Assembly (NCBI RefSeq): GCF_949628265.1
Contig: NC_088789.1
Span: forward strand, 11,772,886 to 11,836,885
Direction of reading: 5' to 3'
DNA from: Cloeon dipterum
Lineage: Eukaryota > Arthropoda > Insecta > Ephemeroptera > Baetidae
Length of the DNA: 64,000 bases
The notes beneath the pieces were generated by a model. It was given only the letters and a program-made list of their open reading frames with translations, ran no database searches and was not told where the DNA came from. Numbering within the stretch: position 1 is the stretch's first letter; each line of letters begins with the position of its first letter. The position numbers and the translations under genes are program-made. Below are positions 1-14,000 of the stretch, one piece after another.

Positions 1-529
1 TAATTCGCTTTTAATTTTTTGTTTCTTTTAACTTATCTCACGAAATGCAAGCATCAAAAGCAAGAAGGTGCTTCGAAGAAAATCTCTGCGGCAGGAAAAC
101 TGAGAGGCAAAAACATAAGTAGCATCAATACGCGACAGTGATCAGCGCAAAAAGCGTTATTTAGCGTGTTGACGCTCGGTCTTTTTATCCTTTTTGGCTC
201 GCAGACTACATCAAAAACTCAAGGCCGCTGTCACAAAATTTCAAGAAGTGTTCTTGTGGCTTTTGTAGTAAAAAAAATACGGCAATGCGTACGAAACGAA
301 CGGAAGGGCGGTAGGATGGACGGGGTGAAGAGGGTGGGCCACAAGGGGAGGCGCGGAGGGGAGCAGCTTTTTCGTTCTCATTACGCTCTCTTTGCTTTGG
401 TTACGTCACGACGAGCACTCGAGAAGGCACCGTGCACGCCGCCGCGGATTAAATTCTGGAGCCTGGGGATTTTTCACTTTATTCCCGGCCGCCTCTCGAA
501 ACAATGTTGAAAAGTGAATCCATATTTCG

Positions 530-533
<4 letters not shown>

Positions 534-618
<85 letters not shown>
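534..618. repeat. compound (CT)n-(AC)n microsatellite
   Basis: About 47 bases of alternating C and T run straight into 19 copies of AC. ORFs across it encode only serine-leucine or threonine-histidine runs and are artefacts of the repeat. It is likely polymorphic in length and prone to assembly error. Confidence 0.97.
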
Positions 619-620
<2 letters not shown>

Positions 621-1224
621 ACTCAGCTCCAGATTACTTTCTGTAAGAGCGGCTGATACACCGCGGGGCGGAATTTCGAGATGTATGGGTATGCGTGTGA
701 CAATTGAAATTCGCGAACAATCGCGAATTCAAATGGGAAAAGTAAAAAAGTGACCCAGTTGCTGCGGAAGCGAGGTGAAATAACGTACGGTAAATTCAAT
801 GAAAGAAAGAATTTTCAATAACTAAGGTTTTTGAGTTTGATACACTCTCATTCAGTACAGAGAAATCTGAACAAAATATCCTGATCCGAGTTCAAAGTCT
901 TAATTTGGCTCCAATTTCACTCTCGCCCTGAGTCCCGACAAACTTTGGCTGCGTAAGCAAATTTGGCAAAAATTCGATCAAAACTCCTTTAGCAGAGCGG
1001 CGCTTGGATTTAATCTGAGATTTGCTCCACAAGTGGCGTCGTCGGCAGGACGAACTGTCAACAGCCGTGTAGAGTACTGTAATGATCAAACTTTGATGCA
1101 CTGGTTTGTGTGAGCATGATTTTTTTTGCCGAAAATAGTAATAGTAGTCAAGTCTGCTCGGGGAGGATAATAATGCTCGGATGGCGCAGGCAGCCAGGTC
1201 TTTCTTCTGCTCCTTATTATTGCC

Positions 1225-1255
1225 GGCGTCGTCGTCGTCGCCGCCGTCGCCGCTG
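1225..1255. repeat. (GTC)n/(GCC)n trinucleotide tract
   Basis: An imperfect GTC run is followed by GCC-type repeats. It produces spurious arginine-rich and serine/proline-rich ORFs in several frames. Confidence 0.85.
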
Positions 1256-1394
1256 CAGGGATGTGTGCTATTACTTACTCTCCTGGTGTACGTAAACACA
1301 GCGCTGCGCCGTAATAAAGGAAATCGGCGACGTCAGAGAGGAGAAGAACGGGTTCGCGTGCATGTTATTATTATCAGCGGCAATCTTTCGCGAG

Positions 1395-1402
1395 TGACGT
1401 CA
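1395..1402. promoter_or_regulatory. CRE-type palindrome TGACGTCA
   Basis: A full CREB/ATF consensus palindrome in a GC-rich island. It is one of four in the non-coding left half of the window. Function is inferred from the motif only. Confidence 0.3.
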
Positions 1403-4400
1403 CCCGGCGCGCTCATTTCGTCGTGCACACATAAAGAAACCAATAATTTATGGCTGGCGGCAATGATACGCGGGAGAAAATGCGCCTGCTTCGCTCATCC
1501 GCACGTCGGCAACGGTGCAAAGTGTTCGCAGCAGCTGCAAATCGCAACGATTTCGGATCACGAAGTGGTTGCCTGCCTGCCTGCTTTCCACCACTTACTG
1601 CCGGTGATCCGTAAAGCGCCGAATTTGGACAGGTCAGAGGAAGCACCGCTTCTGCCCTCGAAAACGGCCACACTGACTGCGAGAGTTACTACACACATAA
1701 TCTGACTCGATTTATATCGTCTTTGCTTCATCGAATGTTTCGTCGACTTTATGATCGCAGCAATGCTTCCAATTTGTACCAATTTTATCTCGGCTATTGG
1801 AACTCGCTCGAACCGAATAAAAGGGATACTTTTTCCGGTTTTTCCTTTGCGTTCTCCCCCTCACTTCTCATTGGGCGTTAAATCAAGCGAGCTCCAGTAT
1901 AATAAAAAACCAGAGCAACGCTTCTTGAGTTACAATTCTATGTAATTTTCCTGACTATTTTGCTGTAGTTTTGAGCTGATCTCATAATCGATCTGTTTCA
2001 CAACGCTCTAATAGAAGTTAAAAAGGGGAAATCAGGTCTGACAAATCTTTAAGTAGTAAAATGCTGTCCAGTTAACTAAGAATTCTACTTTCATCATCAT
2101 TAACGAACTTTTTGCATACTATCATTAAAATCAAATCAATTATTTAATCAAGCATTAAATCAAAAACTGCATGGAGCTGCTTATTGCAGAGTAACGAAAA
2201 CAGCGATAGCACTGCTCAAAGTTGGCGGCTGCGGAGTGGGTCCGACCAGTTTTCCGGGTATTTTTGCGCGATTTCGCGGCCTCCGCGTTGGTGGAGAATT
2301 CGACCGTGAGTCTATGTCTATGTTTGTGTGCGTGCGGTGGTGGCCGGCGAACACGGACGCGAGCGAGCTGGCAAGCAAACTCGGCAGTTGTGCGTGCGAC
2401 CGCACTTTGCACACACGCAGCTGCGCCTTTTCGGTTCAAAGTCTGCAACCCGCTCGACGGCCCTCTCGCTCTCGTTCTGCGGTCAGGCCCAAGTGCGTCT
2501 CCGCAACAAACGCGCGCCGACAACAGTCCGACATCAAAAATTATTGCCACCGCCCTCTCTGTTTGCGAGCTTGTTTGCGTGCGTCTGTCCGTCTGTTTGT
2601 TTGCCTAAATTATCGGCGGCCGCCGGCTGAGGGAGCCGATTACACGCGCCCAACCAACGAAATAACAATACTTGCAAAATGGGGAAACGGGGTTTGTTTC
2701 TGTGGCTTTTTAAGCTTTTCTGTCCTGAATTTATTATATTATACGTGGCTGCTGCCAAATATCTGGGTGGCGATTTTTTACCATCAGGTTACTTGATTGG
2801 AACCAATAGGAGTAATTTTAATCAACTTGATGTTTGTGCTGTTATATAGCCATAAAGCATTACGAGTTATTGTACTACAATTTCAGACGACGAGTACCCT
2901 AAGAGAGGTATAAATAATGAAATTGACCTTCATTCTCGTGTTTTGCCATAGCCGCTTTTTGGCTCCAGCACACTCGCCTTTTTTAATATTTTTCATACTT
3001 TTCCTTTTTCATTTTGGCCAGTTTGGTCAATAATGAAATTATTATTATAAGACGAGGCGGCTATGGGATTTCTTCATTTTTATGGCCCTCATCACGAACT
3101 CTTTCGCCGCCGCATTTAGTACAGAGTAATATGTGATATATGAACAACCCAGTGAGGTGAGTGTGTGTTTTGTAGTACGACGCCGCAATAAACTGCGCCG
3201 CCGCCGCACTGCTTATTATGCCCTGGCATTTTTCGTCAAACTTGGCAGCCGGGCCCGCTCTTTTCTTTTTTCGTTTTATGGTCGCCGCACGGCCCCAAGG
3301 TTGGAAAATTAATTGGACTGCCGTATTTTTTTAATTAAAACAACCTCCTACGCTGTACTCAACTTCAAACTGAGAACGAGCGGATTTTGGTTAATTAGCA
3401 GACTTTCAGGCAAATTTTCATAAAGAAACAAAAACAATAAGCCAATTCAGCTTATACTTAAATGGAAAAGCAAATTACGCAATTTGTTAGACACAAATCT
3501 CTTGAACACATGAGGGAGGAAGTTATTTATTGAAAACAAGAAATCATCTGAAAATTTCAAAGTAATCAGGCAGCATCTTTATTGTTTGTCCAATCTCGTT
3601 GACGTTTCCCCCAGATGGATATCATCAGAACGATTCTGCGTGCGCTCAACGCAGGCATGATGAACCCGCACAAAAAACCTGTCAGCATCGGTAAATTGGT
3701 GAGTCGCTCGCGGAAAGTGCGAGCCAAGTTGTTGCAAGACGCAATGCCTGCGCGCAAAAAGTTTGATACTTTTCAGTTCATATAAAAGTCGATAAAAGCA
3801 TGCGATCTTTATTTTGACTAGCTTCTGATTACGCGTCATGAAAAGGAATCACTCGATTTCCAACAGCTGGTTTTAAGAGGTCAATGTATCATTTAAGGGA
3901 TGCAGCCAATTCGAATTCATCGAGATGCTAATTATTATTGATATGCATCTGCGTTGGGGGATTGAAACAGCTATTCATTAATGCCAATGCACTCGGAATT
4001 TAGCTGCAGGCAGCTGAGCTATAATTGAGTTTTTGAACAGGCATAATTATATCAGAGCGTTTTTCGGTAAAATATTTTTTTTAATTATTCATGCTAATAA
4101 TTCTGTTTCAGGAGCGTCTAGAGACACTTAAGGATAATTGATTCTACGAAAAAGCATGGAAGTTAAGCAAATTCAGTTCTAGATGCAGTGTAATACCCTC
4201 AAAAAATTTTAATCAGCACCCAGCTGGGGTTAGCAGGAGCAGATGTTTTATTTTTCTACACTTTGCTCTCCTTTTTATCTGTGGCACGGCCCGAAGCACA
4301 GGTGTTCCTGGCCGCGGCGTGTCGTCAGTAAGTATACAACCAGTCTGCCCATGCGAAGGCAAAAATTGGAAGCGGCAGCAGTGGATGGATGGATGCTGTC

Positions 4401-7091
4401 TGCCTGTCGGTCTGACTCGCCCGCTCTCGCTAAAAGGCCTCTTTGCTTATGTGCGGCGGGGTCAGGGGTGCAGCCCGCTAATCAATACACACGGCCGTCC
4501 CGCGGTGAGAACCATCCGACAGTTTGCACTCACGTCGTTATTATTATTATTTCCAGCAGCATATAGGCCGCAGGGCCGGTCGGCATACATCGCTTTTGAT
4601 CCAGCGCGCAAGATTGCACACTGCAAATTCAATTTCAGGCCCTTTTGCATGACAATAATACGACGAGCGAGCGGCCGAGACCGTCTCAAAGGTGTTTTGC
4701 ATTTGAAATTGGGGCACAAAATTGAATTTGCGAGAGCTGATGTGACCGGGGTTTACGCCCGTTTAAACGTTTTCCCTGCGATTTGGGATTAGACAAGCGG
4801 GACGTTTATTTCTGTTAGATCTGCTCAGACCTCACAATTGCCATGGTTTTATGTAGAAATTTTAGTGGTCAAACTTCTGGTAGCACTCGCAACGCTGGTT
4901 AGAATAATTAGAGATAGACGTGTTTAATGATGTTGGATGAAACATGACATACATGAATAATTAGCGCACGCAAGGCAATAACTATTTTCCCATTATTTAC
5001 CTCGAATGCAAGATAAGTATTTTTTAATAACAGAAAACCTCATTTTAATACAGGCATTGTATTGAATATGAGTGAGCAGTTTTGTAAAATTGGCCATGAA
5101 CTTTCTTACAGTGCAAGTCCCCAAATAGTCAATTGCCTCGGCAGAAGTAGCCATGGTACAGGAAATTTGCTTCATGCGTGGAAACAACAAGGCAATCCAC
5201 CTAACAAGAAAAAGAAAAAGCCAGACGTGACCTTTTCGTCCGCTTGAACTCTCGCAATTTGGTGCCTGCGAGAGCGTTCACGGATCGACAAGTGCTCAAT
5301 GTACTCGCACACACTCCACCTTAATTAAAACAGATAAAATCAGACAACTGCACTGCTCATCCAGACTGAAATTGTCGAATTCGCTTGAATCTCGGCGGCT
5401 GGGTCTGCCGACGCCGACCGAGGTGGATTAGGTGCATAATTAGATGTACGAAAAAGGCTTCGCGTGCAGTGTCGTTTTTTTTGCAGCGCACCGGGCATTT
5501 GCAAGTAAAACACGCACTCAGACGGTGAAAATGCGCTGCTTACAAATTAATCGGGTGCCCTGATAACGTCCAGCGCGCTTGTTGTCATCATTATTTAATC
5601 CGGCAAAAATCCAATTAGCAAGCGAGCAGAACTACATCGTCGACTCTTGCAGGCCAGATTTGCGTCGGTGGGTGGGTGTGGCGGAAAATGGTATCGGAGT
5701 TGGGGGAGGTCAAGAGTCAGTCGCATGGGACACGCGTAATTTGAGCCCGCCGACAGACTACTTGCTCTCAGCCGGGCAGGTACAACAAAAACTAAGGGCT
5801 TCTGATTCTATTAGGCCAAGCTGATGCGCGCGTGCACTGCCATCACCGGTCACTTTGTGTATGTACTTACGAATGAACGCAAAAGGCCCACCGGCCGGTC
5901 AACTTAAGCCAGGTAAATAGCTTTTGACAACCGTTTAACAGCACCGCCGGGGTGAAAGTTCGCGTTGCCCGATTGGTCTTGTGCGTGCGGATCAAAATTC
6001 TAAGGCAAACAAACAAGACTGCAGGTCACCAGAGATCTACTCTAGTTTCTGCGTAAATGCCTTTCCCGCTGTTTCAACCATAGTCAAGTTAGTTTTATTT
6101 TCGGCCTTTTTTTAGTACCAAAAATAAAATTTTTGAAATCCAATAGAGAAAGAGCTTCTTGCCAACTCAGTTTTTCATTTTATTTTTTGCGACTAACACG
6201 AGTCTAGACGTTATTATCGAGCAAAGGTGCGTCAAAAGTGCGTATCAAAGTTTGGAAAACAGTCTACGCACTCCATCAGTGGTTTGTTTTGCAAACGAAA
6301 TTCGTCTGCCGCCCTTTTCTACTCACCCAGCATTTTTTCGCCACTAAGTTGAGTTCCCCGCCCCTTTTTAATTAAGTCCGTCTGACAGACGATTAATTTT
6401 TAGGTGCGCATGCAAACCAGCAGAGGCGAGAGGAAGAGAGCACGTGCGTCACTTGTTAATTTTTTCTCCTTCCACTCTGCGGAGCAAGCGATACAAATCA
6501 TCACCTCCTCTTGTTCAAAAAGAAAAAAAGCGAGAAAGGCAAAAAATACAACAAGATAGCTGAATGCTGAGTGAGGGTTTTTTCCGCGTGCGTGTCACAA
6601 TAAACAGTTTAGAGTAACTTTCGTTCTTTCTCTCTGGCAGTATTTATTTGCGTCGCTGGCGTGGACCTTTCAAAAAGAGAAGAGAGTGATCCCATGAAAT
6701 ATGAAAAGGATCAAATTATGAATTGCTGTGACTAGTAGCCGAACATAAGCACTCTCCTGACCATTCAAAAATCTAGCGTAGTTGAACAATGTAGGCGACT
6801 TAAATTTCAATGGCAGTAGTGTTAATGTCTCCAAGAAATATTCAACTCTGTCAGCATGTTTTTAACTCTAGCTCCCTGACTATTTTTAATCAAATTTATC
6901 TTGCATTATTGAATTAAATTCTTTTATTCCAAGCTAACAATATGACCCGGAGTAATATTGCACTAGCAAAAACTGCTCATTAGCTGTTTCACGGAGATAA
7001 GGACTGTATATGACACCAGTCTACTTGGTGGGTCTACCGCCATAATCGAGACGAAATTTTCCCGTTGAGGCCGTTGACGACGGTCGAGGAG

Positions 7092-7129
7092 CACGATCAG
7101 TGAGTGGCATCGTCATCTCACCGATCGTG
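7092..7129. repeat. 13-bp imperfect inverted repeat (hairpin)
   Basis: The left arm CACGATCAGTGAG (7092-7104) pairs with CTCACCGATCGTG (7117-7129), with one mismatch and a 12-base loop. It is too short for a typical microRNA precursor. It could be a dimeric protein-binding site or chance. Confidence 0.5.
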
Positions 7130-8018
7130 ACTCGCGAAAACTATGCGAAAAATGCGCGTGGAGAAAAAAGCGGCGCGCGATTGGGTTGCTGAGGCCGCCA
7201 GCACGGAATCAGAGAAATCGCCGTGTGGATCTAGTTGCTAGCTTCATTTTTTTTTTCACAGTTGCGGTCTCCAGTTTCAACCACCGGAATTCACACCTTC
7301 TTTAGTGAGCAACAGCAAAAATAAACAAAGTTTTAGACTGTGTGATATTTTCCATTAGGTCGCAGACTAGGTGAGAAATTTTTTAAATCTTATAGGTAAA
7401 ACCAGCTATTTTGAGCTTACACCTCACAAGCAGTGCAACATACATCCAATAAATAACTGTCGACAACTACTCTACTTTATTGACAAGACACCAGATCCAG
7501 TTTTTGGTGAATCTTTGTAGTTTTAACTTCGTGTCTCGAATATCTAGTAATTTGTAGTCAAGTTAAGCATTACATATTATACTCATCTCCAACAATTTAT
7601 CAATGTTTTGACTGTAAAAAATTAAACTATCAGCAACTTAAATTTAACTGATTAGTGAAATCGTAGTGAATCCACTAAAGCACGTGGTGATTGGTTTCCA
7701 TTACATAACAATTCACTTGGCTACGATTGCCGGCTCGGTTGGTCGGCGACCGGCTCCACACCCCTTTTCGCTATGACTCACTCGGAGCCCCTAGCAACAA
7801 AGTGGCGGCGCGCCCCGGCGCCCTCGCCGTCAGCGCATCGGCCCCTGCGCCCGGCAACAGGCACACGCGGCCTCCAAGGCCTTCGGGTCACACCGTGCGG
7901 GGGCTCACAGGTCACAGGGTCGGACACCCTGGGCGTCAGGTCTGCAACCCTGCACCTCCTGCGTGTGCCACGTGCCGTGTATCCTCCACTGCTGATGCTG
8001 GTGTAACCATAGAAACGA

Positions 8019-8026
8019 TGACGTCA
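8019..8026. promoter_or_regulatory. CRE-type palindrome TGACGTCA
   Basis: A full CREB/ATF consensus at the edge of a GC-rich island (7.73-8.03 kb). Only the motif is visible. Confidence 0.3.
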
Positions 8027-9491
8027 CTATCATAGCGAGCGGCGCAGCTTTTCTCTCGCAGCTACTGCATTCCTCCTGCCGCACCCCTAAACAGACACAC
8101 ACTCGCTCGCATCCCTCTGTCGCAGTGGCCCCTTGTTTAACCCCTGACCTTTCCACCCCCGCACATTTGCCCAGAGTGCGCCCAACTCTTCATCAGACAC
8201 ATGCGAGTCTTTCTTTGGAGGCTCAAAAATCTTGTTAGCACCAAACACCAGATTTGACCGAGATTTGTGTTTTGGCCGTGCCCGTCACATGCTATGATGT
8301 GCATGGAGTGGAATTTTGTGAGAAATAAATTTCCATTCCTCAAAATTGCAATTTCACAGCCATGCTGCATCCAGACTATTACTTCGCAATAAAATAACTT
8401 TGCACTCAACCGCCAGGAATTCGGGATACGTGTTAATGTCCAAGCTATGTCAAGGGGCAAACGATGCTCTCATACGGGTTCACTTGGCCGGTCCCCTATT
8501 CGAGGCAGGTTTTCAAATTTATAGACTCGACCTCTGACACGAGCAGCGTTTTCCAACCAAAAGTAAGTAAGAGTCCATTAAAGCTAACGCTGCAACTCTG
8601 AAGTGCTCTCCAACATGAATCCGTAGGCCGTTCGGGTTTCGCAAACTGGACCGCCATAAAGAGAAAAATTCAGTCGAAATAAAATTGAACTGATGAAAAG
8701 CCTTGAAAACCTCGAATTCGTCGAACAGGAATTAAAATAGCGCAATGGATTAAAGTCAAGTTTGCATTAAATCAAATTTTGTTTCAAAAAAGGAGACGAG
8801 ATTAAAAAAATAAAATAATGTACTAGGCGTACAACAATAAAATTATTACATTTTAAAGTTTTGCACAGTTTTAGAGTCGTGTTTTTTGCACGACACTTTT
8901 GGATGTGATATTTTCAGCAATCGCTGGAAAATTTACATTTTTTACAATCATCGTGTGATTCAAGATGGAAAATGTTATTTAAACAAAAAATAAAGCGATA
9001 GCAATGACAAGCATAATATTGATCTTGAATATGAGGTTCGCCAATTCACATTTGAAAATTTTTTAGTCTGAAAAATTATTCTGTACAAAAATGATGTTTG
9101 TTAAAATTATTTGTCTATTCAATATCTTTGAGTTTCAATTTTTTATAAGTATCAGTATCAGGGAGGTTAAAAACATATGACAAGATGTAGTGCCACTGCG
9201 CAACAAGCCGGTGACCATCAACTTTCCAGATTTGGCGAAATACGCAGCGACGTCGTTGGTTCGCAGTTCGCAGCGGGTCGAACGCACTCGCTCAGCAACA
9301 GCCGTCTCGAAGAAAAACAAACGGTGCGGTGCACGAGAGAGCGGACAGAGGCGGAAGCCAATCGGTCTGACAAACGAGAGCTTGGCACTCTTAATTACAC
9401 GCGATGCGACCAGCCGGCTTGCGGCGGGCGATAAAAAGCGAGCGGCAGAAGAATTAGCGGAAAGAGAGTTATGACGATGACCTTGGTCATG

Positions 9492-9499
9492 TGACGTCA
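9492..9499. promoter_or_regulatory. CRE palindrome abutting an E-box
   Basis: TGACGTCA runs into CACGTG (9498-9503, sharing CA), so a CREB/ATF consensus and a canonical E-box overlap within 12 bases in a GC-rich island. A possible proximal promoter or enhancer; no transcript is visible next to it. Confidence 0.35.
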
Positions 9500-11018
9500 C
9501 GTGGAGCGCACATTGTATGTTTATAGAGCGACGGCGGCGGCGGTCGGGGCTCTACGACGCACACAACGTCACTCGCGCAAGCAGCAAGCCGGCCCAGCAA
9601 CAACCACGTGAGAAGAGATAATCACTGCACCGCTTGTTCGAAGGCTGCTCCGTCGTTCGCCAGCTTCAAAAGCACCCGGCCGGCAATCGGACCAACTGCG
9701 CCGCCGATTTAAACGCCTGAGTGGCCGGCCGAACGGCCAGTCCGCCTCCGCCAGAACAGATTTGCTAGAAATCGAGTGAGAGAAAGAGCATCAGGTGCAC
9801 AACGCAAAACGGCATCACTAGCAACCCACTGAAAATATTGTTTTCCTCCCACTCTTCCAGCATGGTCCAAATGAATGGTTATTGTTTGTAGTTGGTTGCT
9901 GTTTTCTCGCAATTAGTTTTCAGTGACACACTTTTGCCAAAGCGAGATTTCGCAAAAATTTGTAGCAAGCTCAATAAACTAGAATTTTTTATAAACAGAT
10001 TTAGCAACTCGTAAATTGTTTCCATCCATCTTACATTTATGAGGCAAAATCACTTCCGGGAAAATAATCTTCATAGCTCACGATTTGCTTCTTGCTTCAT
10101 TCACAACTGAAGAAATATTTAATATATTAAAAAAGGGAAAATGTTGCATTGCTTGCATTAGAGAAATTCCCAGTTTCTAATCTAATTTCCCACGAGCCGA
10201 TTTAGAGTTTTGCTCGTCGGAGCAGAGGCGCCGCACGGCACAAAGCCTCGTGGATAAATCATGTGACTTGCTGGCAGTTGCAATTGAGCCCAAATCGAGC
10301 GCAACGCCGGCGATAAATAATATAAACAAACAAGGTCGCTGAACTAGCGGGCGAGTGCGCGAATGTGCGTCCGCTTTCCGAGAGTGCACCGCGCGCGGCT
10401 TGTGTGCATGTGTACGAGCTAGCAGGCTGAGCTGTACAATAGCGCTGGGTGCGATGTTCGCTGCAGAAATGTGCGCAAGGACGAATAAGTGCGTTGCATT
10501 CGCAGCACAGCCGCCCGACGACAACCCATGCGACCTATTTCCCTGCGTACGCCACGATTTCAGCTGCTTTTTGCAGAAAAAGAAGGCGGATCCCGGACTT
10601 TGTATTTAGAACTGCCGCTATCACTCCTTCTCTTATCGCGAATTATGTTATCAAAGTTTGCTCGCTTGTCTCGCACATTTTTTCGACTGATACCGCAAAG
10701 CAAATCCGCCACTGCGGTTGTTGTTTTTCGGTTAATACTTTTCAAAGATAAAAATATGTAGCTTACAAATCACGCCTGTGTCCATTTTTCAACCTGTCAA
10801 GAATGTATAAGCCTTTAATCCCGTGTTTACATTTCCTTTAAATGTAACCAGATACGCTGCTACCAGGCATAAGTAATCCCCATAAATACGAGACACGGAT
10901 GTTGTTGCGCTGGGATGAAAAGTGCAACGACAAATTCCTGCTGCGAGACATAAAAACCCGTAAAGCTGCGTTTACGGCCGCGTGTTATATGATTATCGCG
11001 ATAATCGTCATAAAAATA

Positions 11019-11048
11019 GCTCTCTCTCTCTCTCTCTCTCGCTCTCTC
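11019..11048. repeat. (CT)n microsatellite
   Basis: About 30 bases of CT/TC with one GC interruption. It lies between unremarkable non-coding flanks. Confidence 0.95.
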
Positions 11049-14000
11049 GTGTGTTTCCCGTCCATCCATCTTTTTATCATCAATTTTTTCGCCGCCGTTG
11101 CCGCTGCTACTGCTGCCGCCGCCGTCTTATCAAGTAGGTCAAACTTAGGAAATGAAGCGCAATATAATAAAGTGCCGAGCGTTTTATGAATGAATGAAAT
11201 CCGAGATTACTGCCGGCCGTCTGGTGGGCGGAGCGGCCGAGGCCAGACCATTGGACGCAGCCGGCAGGCCATGGACGGATAATGCACCGCAGATTATCGC
11301 GCCGTTTATGCTGCTCTTCGGCCCCTTTGTGTCGCCTTGCCTGACCCCAGCGGCAGCGACCTGCCAGCGCAATATTTATGTGCCGGCCGACTCCCGCCAA
11401 ATAATAAAATCCCGGCTGGCACCCTCTTGTATCTAGTATTGCACGCTTTTATCTCGTTTTCAGATCGCTCCCCCTCTGAAACTCGCTTTTAACATCCAAT
11501 TTCCGCGAGAACGAGCAAACTTTTTGATGTTTCCTCTACTGGAGAGCTGAAATGCGCGGGAAAAATAACATCATCCGTTGCTACTGCAGAAACGTATGGA
11601 GAGAAGTTAAGCGGTATTTTCCCCGATGTGCCCAATGATTATGTTAGTTGCTTTCAATCTTTAAAATAATTATGACAAGATTTTATTTTCCAAATTTGAT
11701 CACCTTTACTGTTGAACAAGGCTTATATGAAATTAAATAAAAGATTGAAAATTTTAGCCAACGCTTTGCTGTTTTTTTTTCCACTCGATTTTTCCTCCCC
11801 TTTGGCGTCACGACGACCTCTTCTTTTTGGCTGATGGCGCTATCAACCAGCCCATTTTATGGCTCCTCTACATGTATTAGGAGGTGCTGGTAATGGAAAG
11901 AAAGGAAGGAAAGAGGCCCCGCTATAGAACACACACATACATATACTCACTTGGCGACAGACAACCCTTTGCTCCCAAGTGCTCGCTCACTGGCTTGCAA
12001 GCGAGCGGGCGCGCGCGCGTGTGTGTGAGCGGACAGGTGGTCTCGATGCCGCCGCTTTAAGTTTCGTGCATCCACCTTTTCACCCCCCATAGACCGTTTC
12101 TTTTGTTACCAGAAAATAGTCCATCATCATGTCTTTTTATTTTTACAAGAAGCCCGTTTCTTTGCTGAAAAAAAATGTGTCAATTTTATCTCAGATTAAT
12201 GGCGTTGAATGCAATGTTATCGTCATCTGTGGACTTCAATTTTAAACGATATTGAACTCTATTTAATATAAATAAAAAAGTTAGTAAGTATATTATGAGA
12301 AGCGGAAGCAAAATGCATCTATGAAATTTAACTGAAAACAATATCAAATTGATATTGAATTGACCGTAGGGCGAAAACTTAATATACATTTTTAGTTTGG
12401 TAACAATTCAACAAATATTCCATGTTGGTGCTTCGGTCGTTGAGTAAAGTAGTATGTAGACTGGTCGTTTGTTCATTATATTCGAGCGATTAGGCCAATT
12501 TGCCTGATGCAGCGGGCGCTTAATTAACTGGGCTGCGTCGTTGTCGCACATGACGAAAGCATACCGTGCGTGGCGACAAACGACGGGAATATTTCCTTTC
12601 AGTGCCGTGCAAGCATGATGCTAAAAGCTGGACCACAATGGTCGGCGCGCGCATTATTGCGTTTCGCTCGAGCACCGTCGCCGGAATTGAATTTCTTCTG
12701 CCGCTGCGCGGTATAACGAAGTCGGCGTGTCTCCGCTGCTGAAAAGTAACGAAATTTTCCGTCGTCGCTGACCAATCTTGTTAGCCGGCAGACCAAGCAA
12801 AAATTGGATCTGGCGATTTGACCAATGGCAAGGAATTTGTCCTATGCGCCTTGCCAGATATGGAATTTCCATGGCAGAAAGCTACCTGTTTCAAATTGGA
12901 GATTTCTGGCGAAATTGAACGTGGCACCGTTGCATACCAAACTCAACAACCAGTTGATAAGCTCTAAGCGGGGCGGAAATGCGAAGCGCTAGTTCAAACA
13001 TCGAGTTGTTCACAACATGGACTGACTTTCCACCTCACCACGGAGTTTGTTTGCTTTTGCTTTGTGACGAACCAATGCAAACAACTTGGCGAGTGATTTT
13101 CGGACCAAGTACCGCGTGATTGATTAAGTGCCAAGTTAGTTAGCTGCACCGAATAATCAAGCGCAAAAGCTCCTCGTGACATTTGGTGTTCCGACGGCCG
13201 GACTACCCCAGTTGACGTGACCGCAGATATAAATTCGGCTAGCTTTCGATTGTAATTACGCAGGGCGGACAAGGAAAATTAGCGGCCGGCACAACGATGA
13301 TGAACAGCGCTGAGGGGTCAGAGTGCGTGGATGTGAGGGCTGAATGTTATCTTTGTACGTTCTTGCAACAACGTGCGCGATTGGTGCGGTGTTATTATTA
13401 TTATTATTTGGGATGAGAAATAGACCTCATAAAACACCAGAGGCAGCCAAGTTTGTTTATCTTGTGGCGACTTTGATGAATCGGTTTAATTGCTGTTCCG
13501 TTTGATTATATTTCTTCAGCGAGTCATTTTCCTTGACCTCCCGGCAGGAAGGAGCTGTCAAAAGTCCTTTTGCAGGCGCTGTTCTGTTTCGTGTTTTGTA
13601 AAAAAAAAATTGCAATATATCGGCTAACAACTCTCTCCCCTTGCTGATGTTGCGTGTGTTCAAAACTGAATATTAAAAAGGCTTGTCTCTGAAGGGCAAT
13701 TTAATTTGACAATCCGTACATCCCTTACTTTAACGACCGCGCTCGCTCCCCCTGCTGGCTGGAAATTATTTCGCACGCACAGATTACCCTGCTTTTCACG
13801 CGGGAACAAAGGGATGTATGAGGCTAGCCGGTCGCCATAAATACGAGCGGGCACGTATTAATAAACAAATATGCCGGGGCCGGCCGCAAAAACAGCAGCA
13901 GTCTGCTGCTGGAATCGGTTAATTTGCCAGATAGAGGAATGTCTAATAGTGGCTGCGGCAATAAAGGGTCTGCAAAACAGCATTATTACGGCGGGCGAGC

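Larger units (their letters stand above)
619..11018. other. gene-poor DNA, no supportable exon
   Basis: I see no ORF with recognisable domain content on either strand. The longest ones (for example 1181-1705 plus and 2236-2796 plus) sit in GC-rich patches, overlap equally long ORFs in other frames and have low-complexity composition. The stretch alternates GC-rich islands (about 1.2-1.7, 2.2-2.6, 7.7-8.1 and 9.2-9.7 kb) with AT-rich spacers. It contains a GTC/GCC trinucleotide run (1225-1255), three TGACGTCA palindromes and a short hairpin at 7092-7129. It may be the distal part of a very long intron of the gene whose putative first exon lies at 27926-28145 on the minus strand, or an intergenic regulatory domain. 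Confidence 0.5.

Noticed and set aside
1181-1705. 174-codon plus-strand ORF
   Set aside because: It overlaps a trinucleotide repeat and long ORFs in other frames, and has no recognisable motif.
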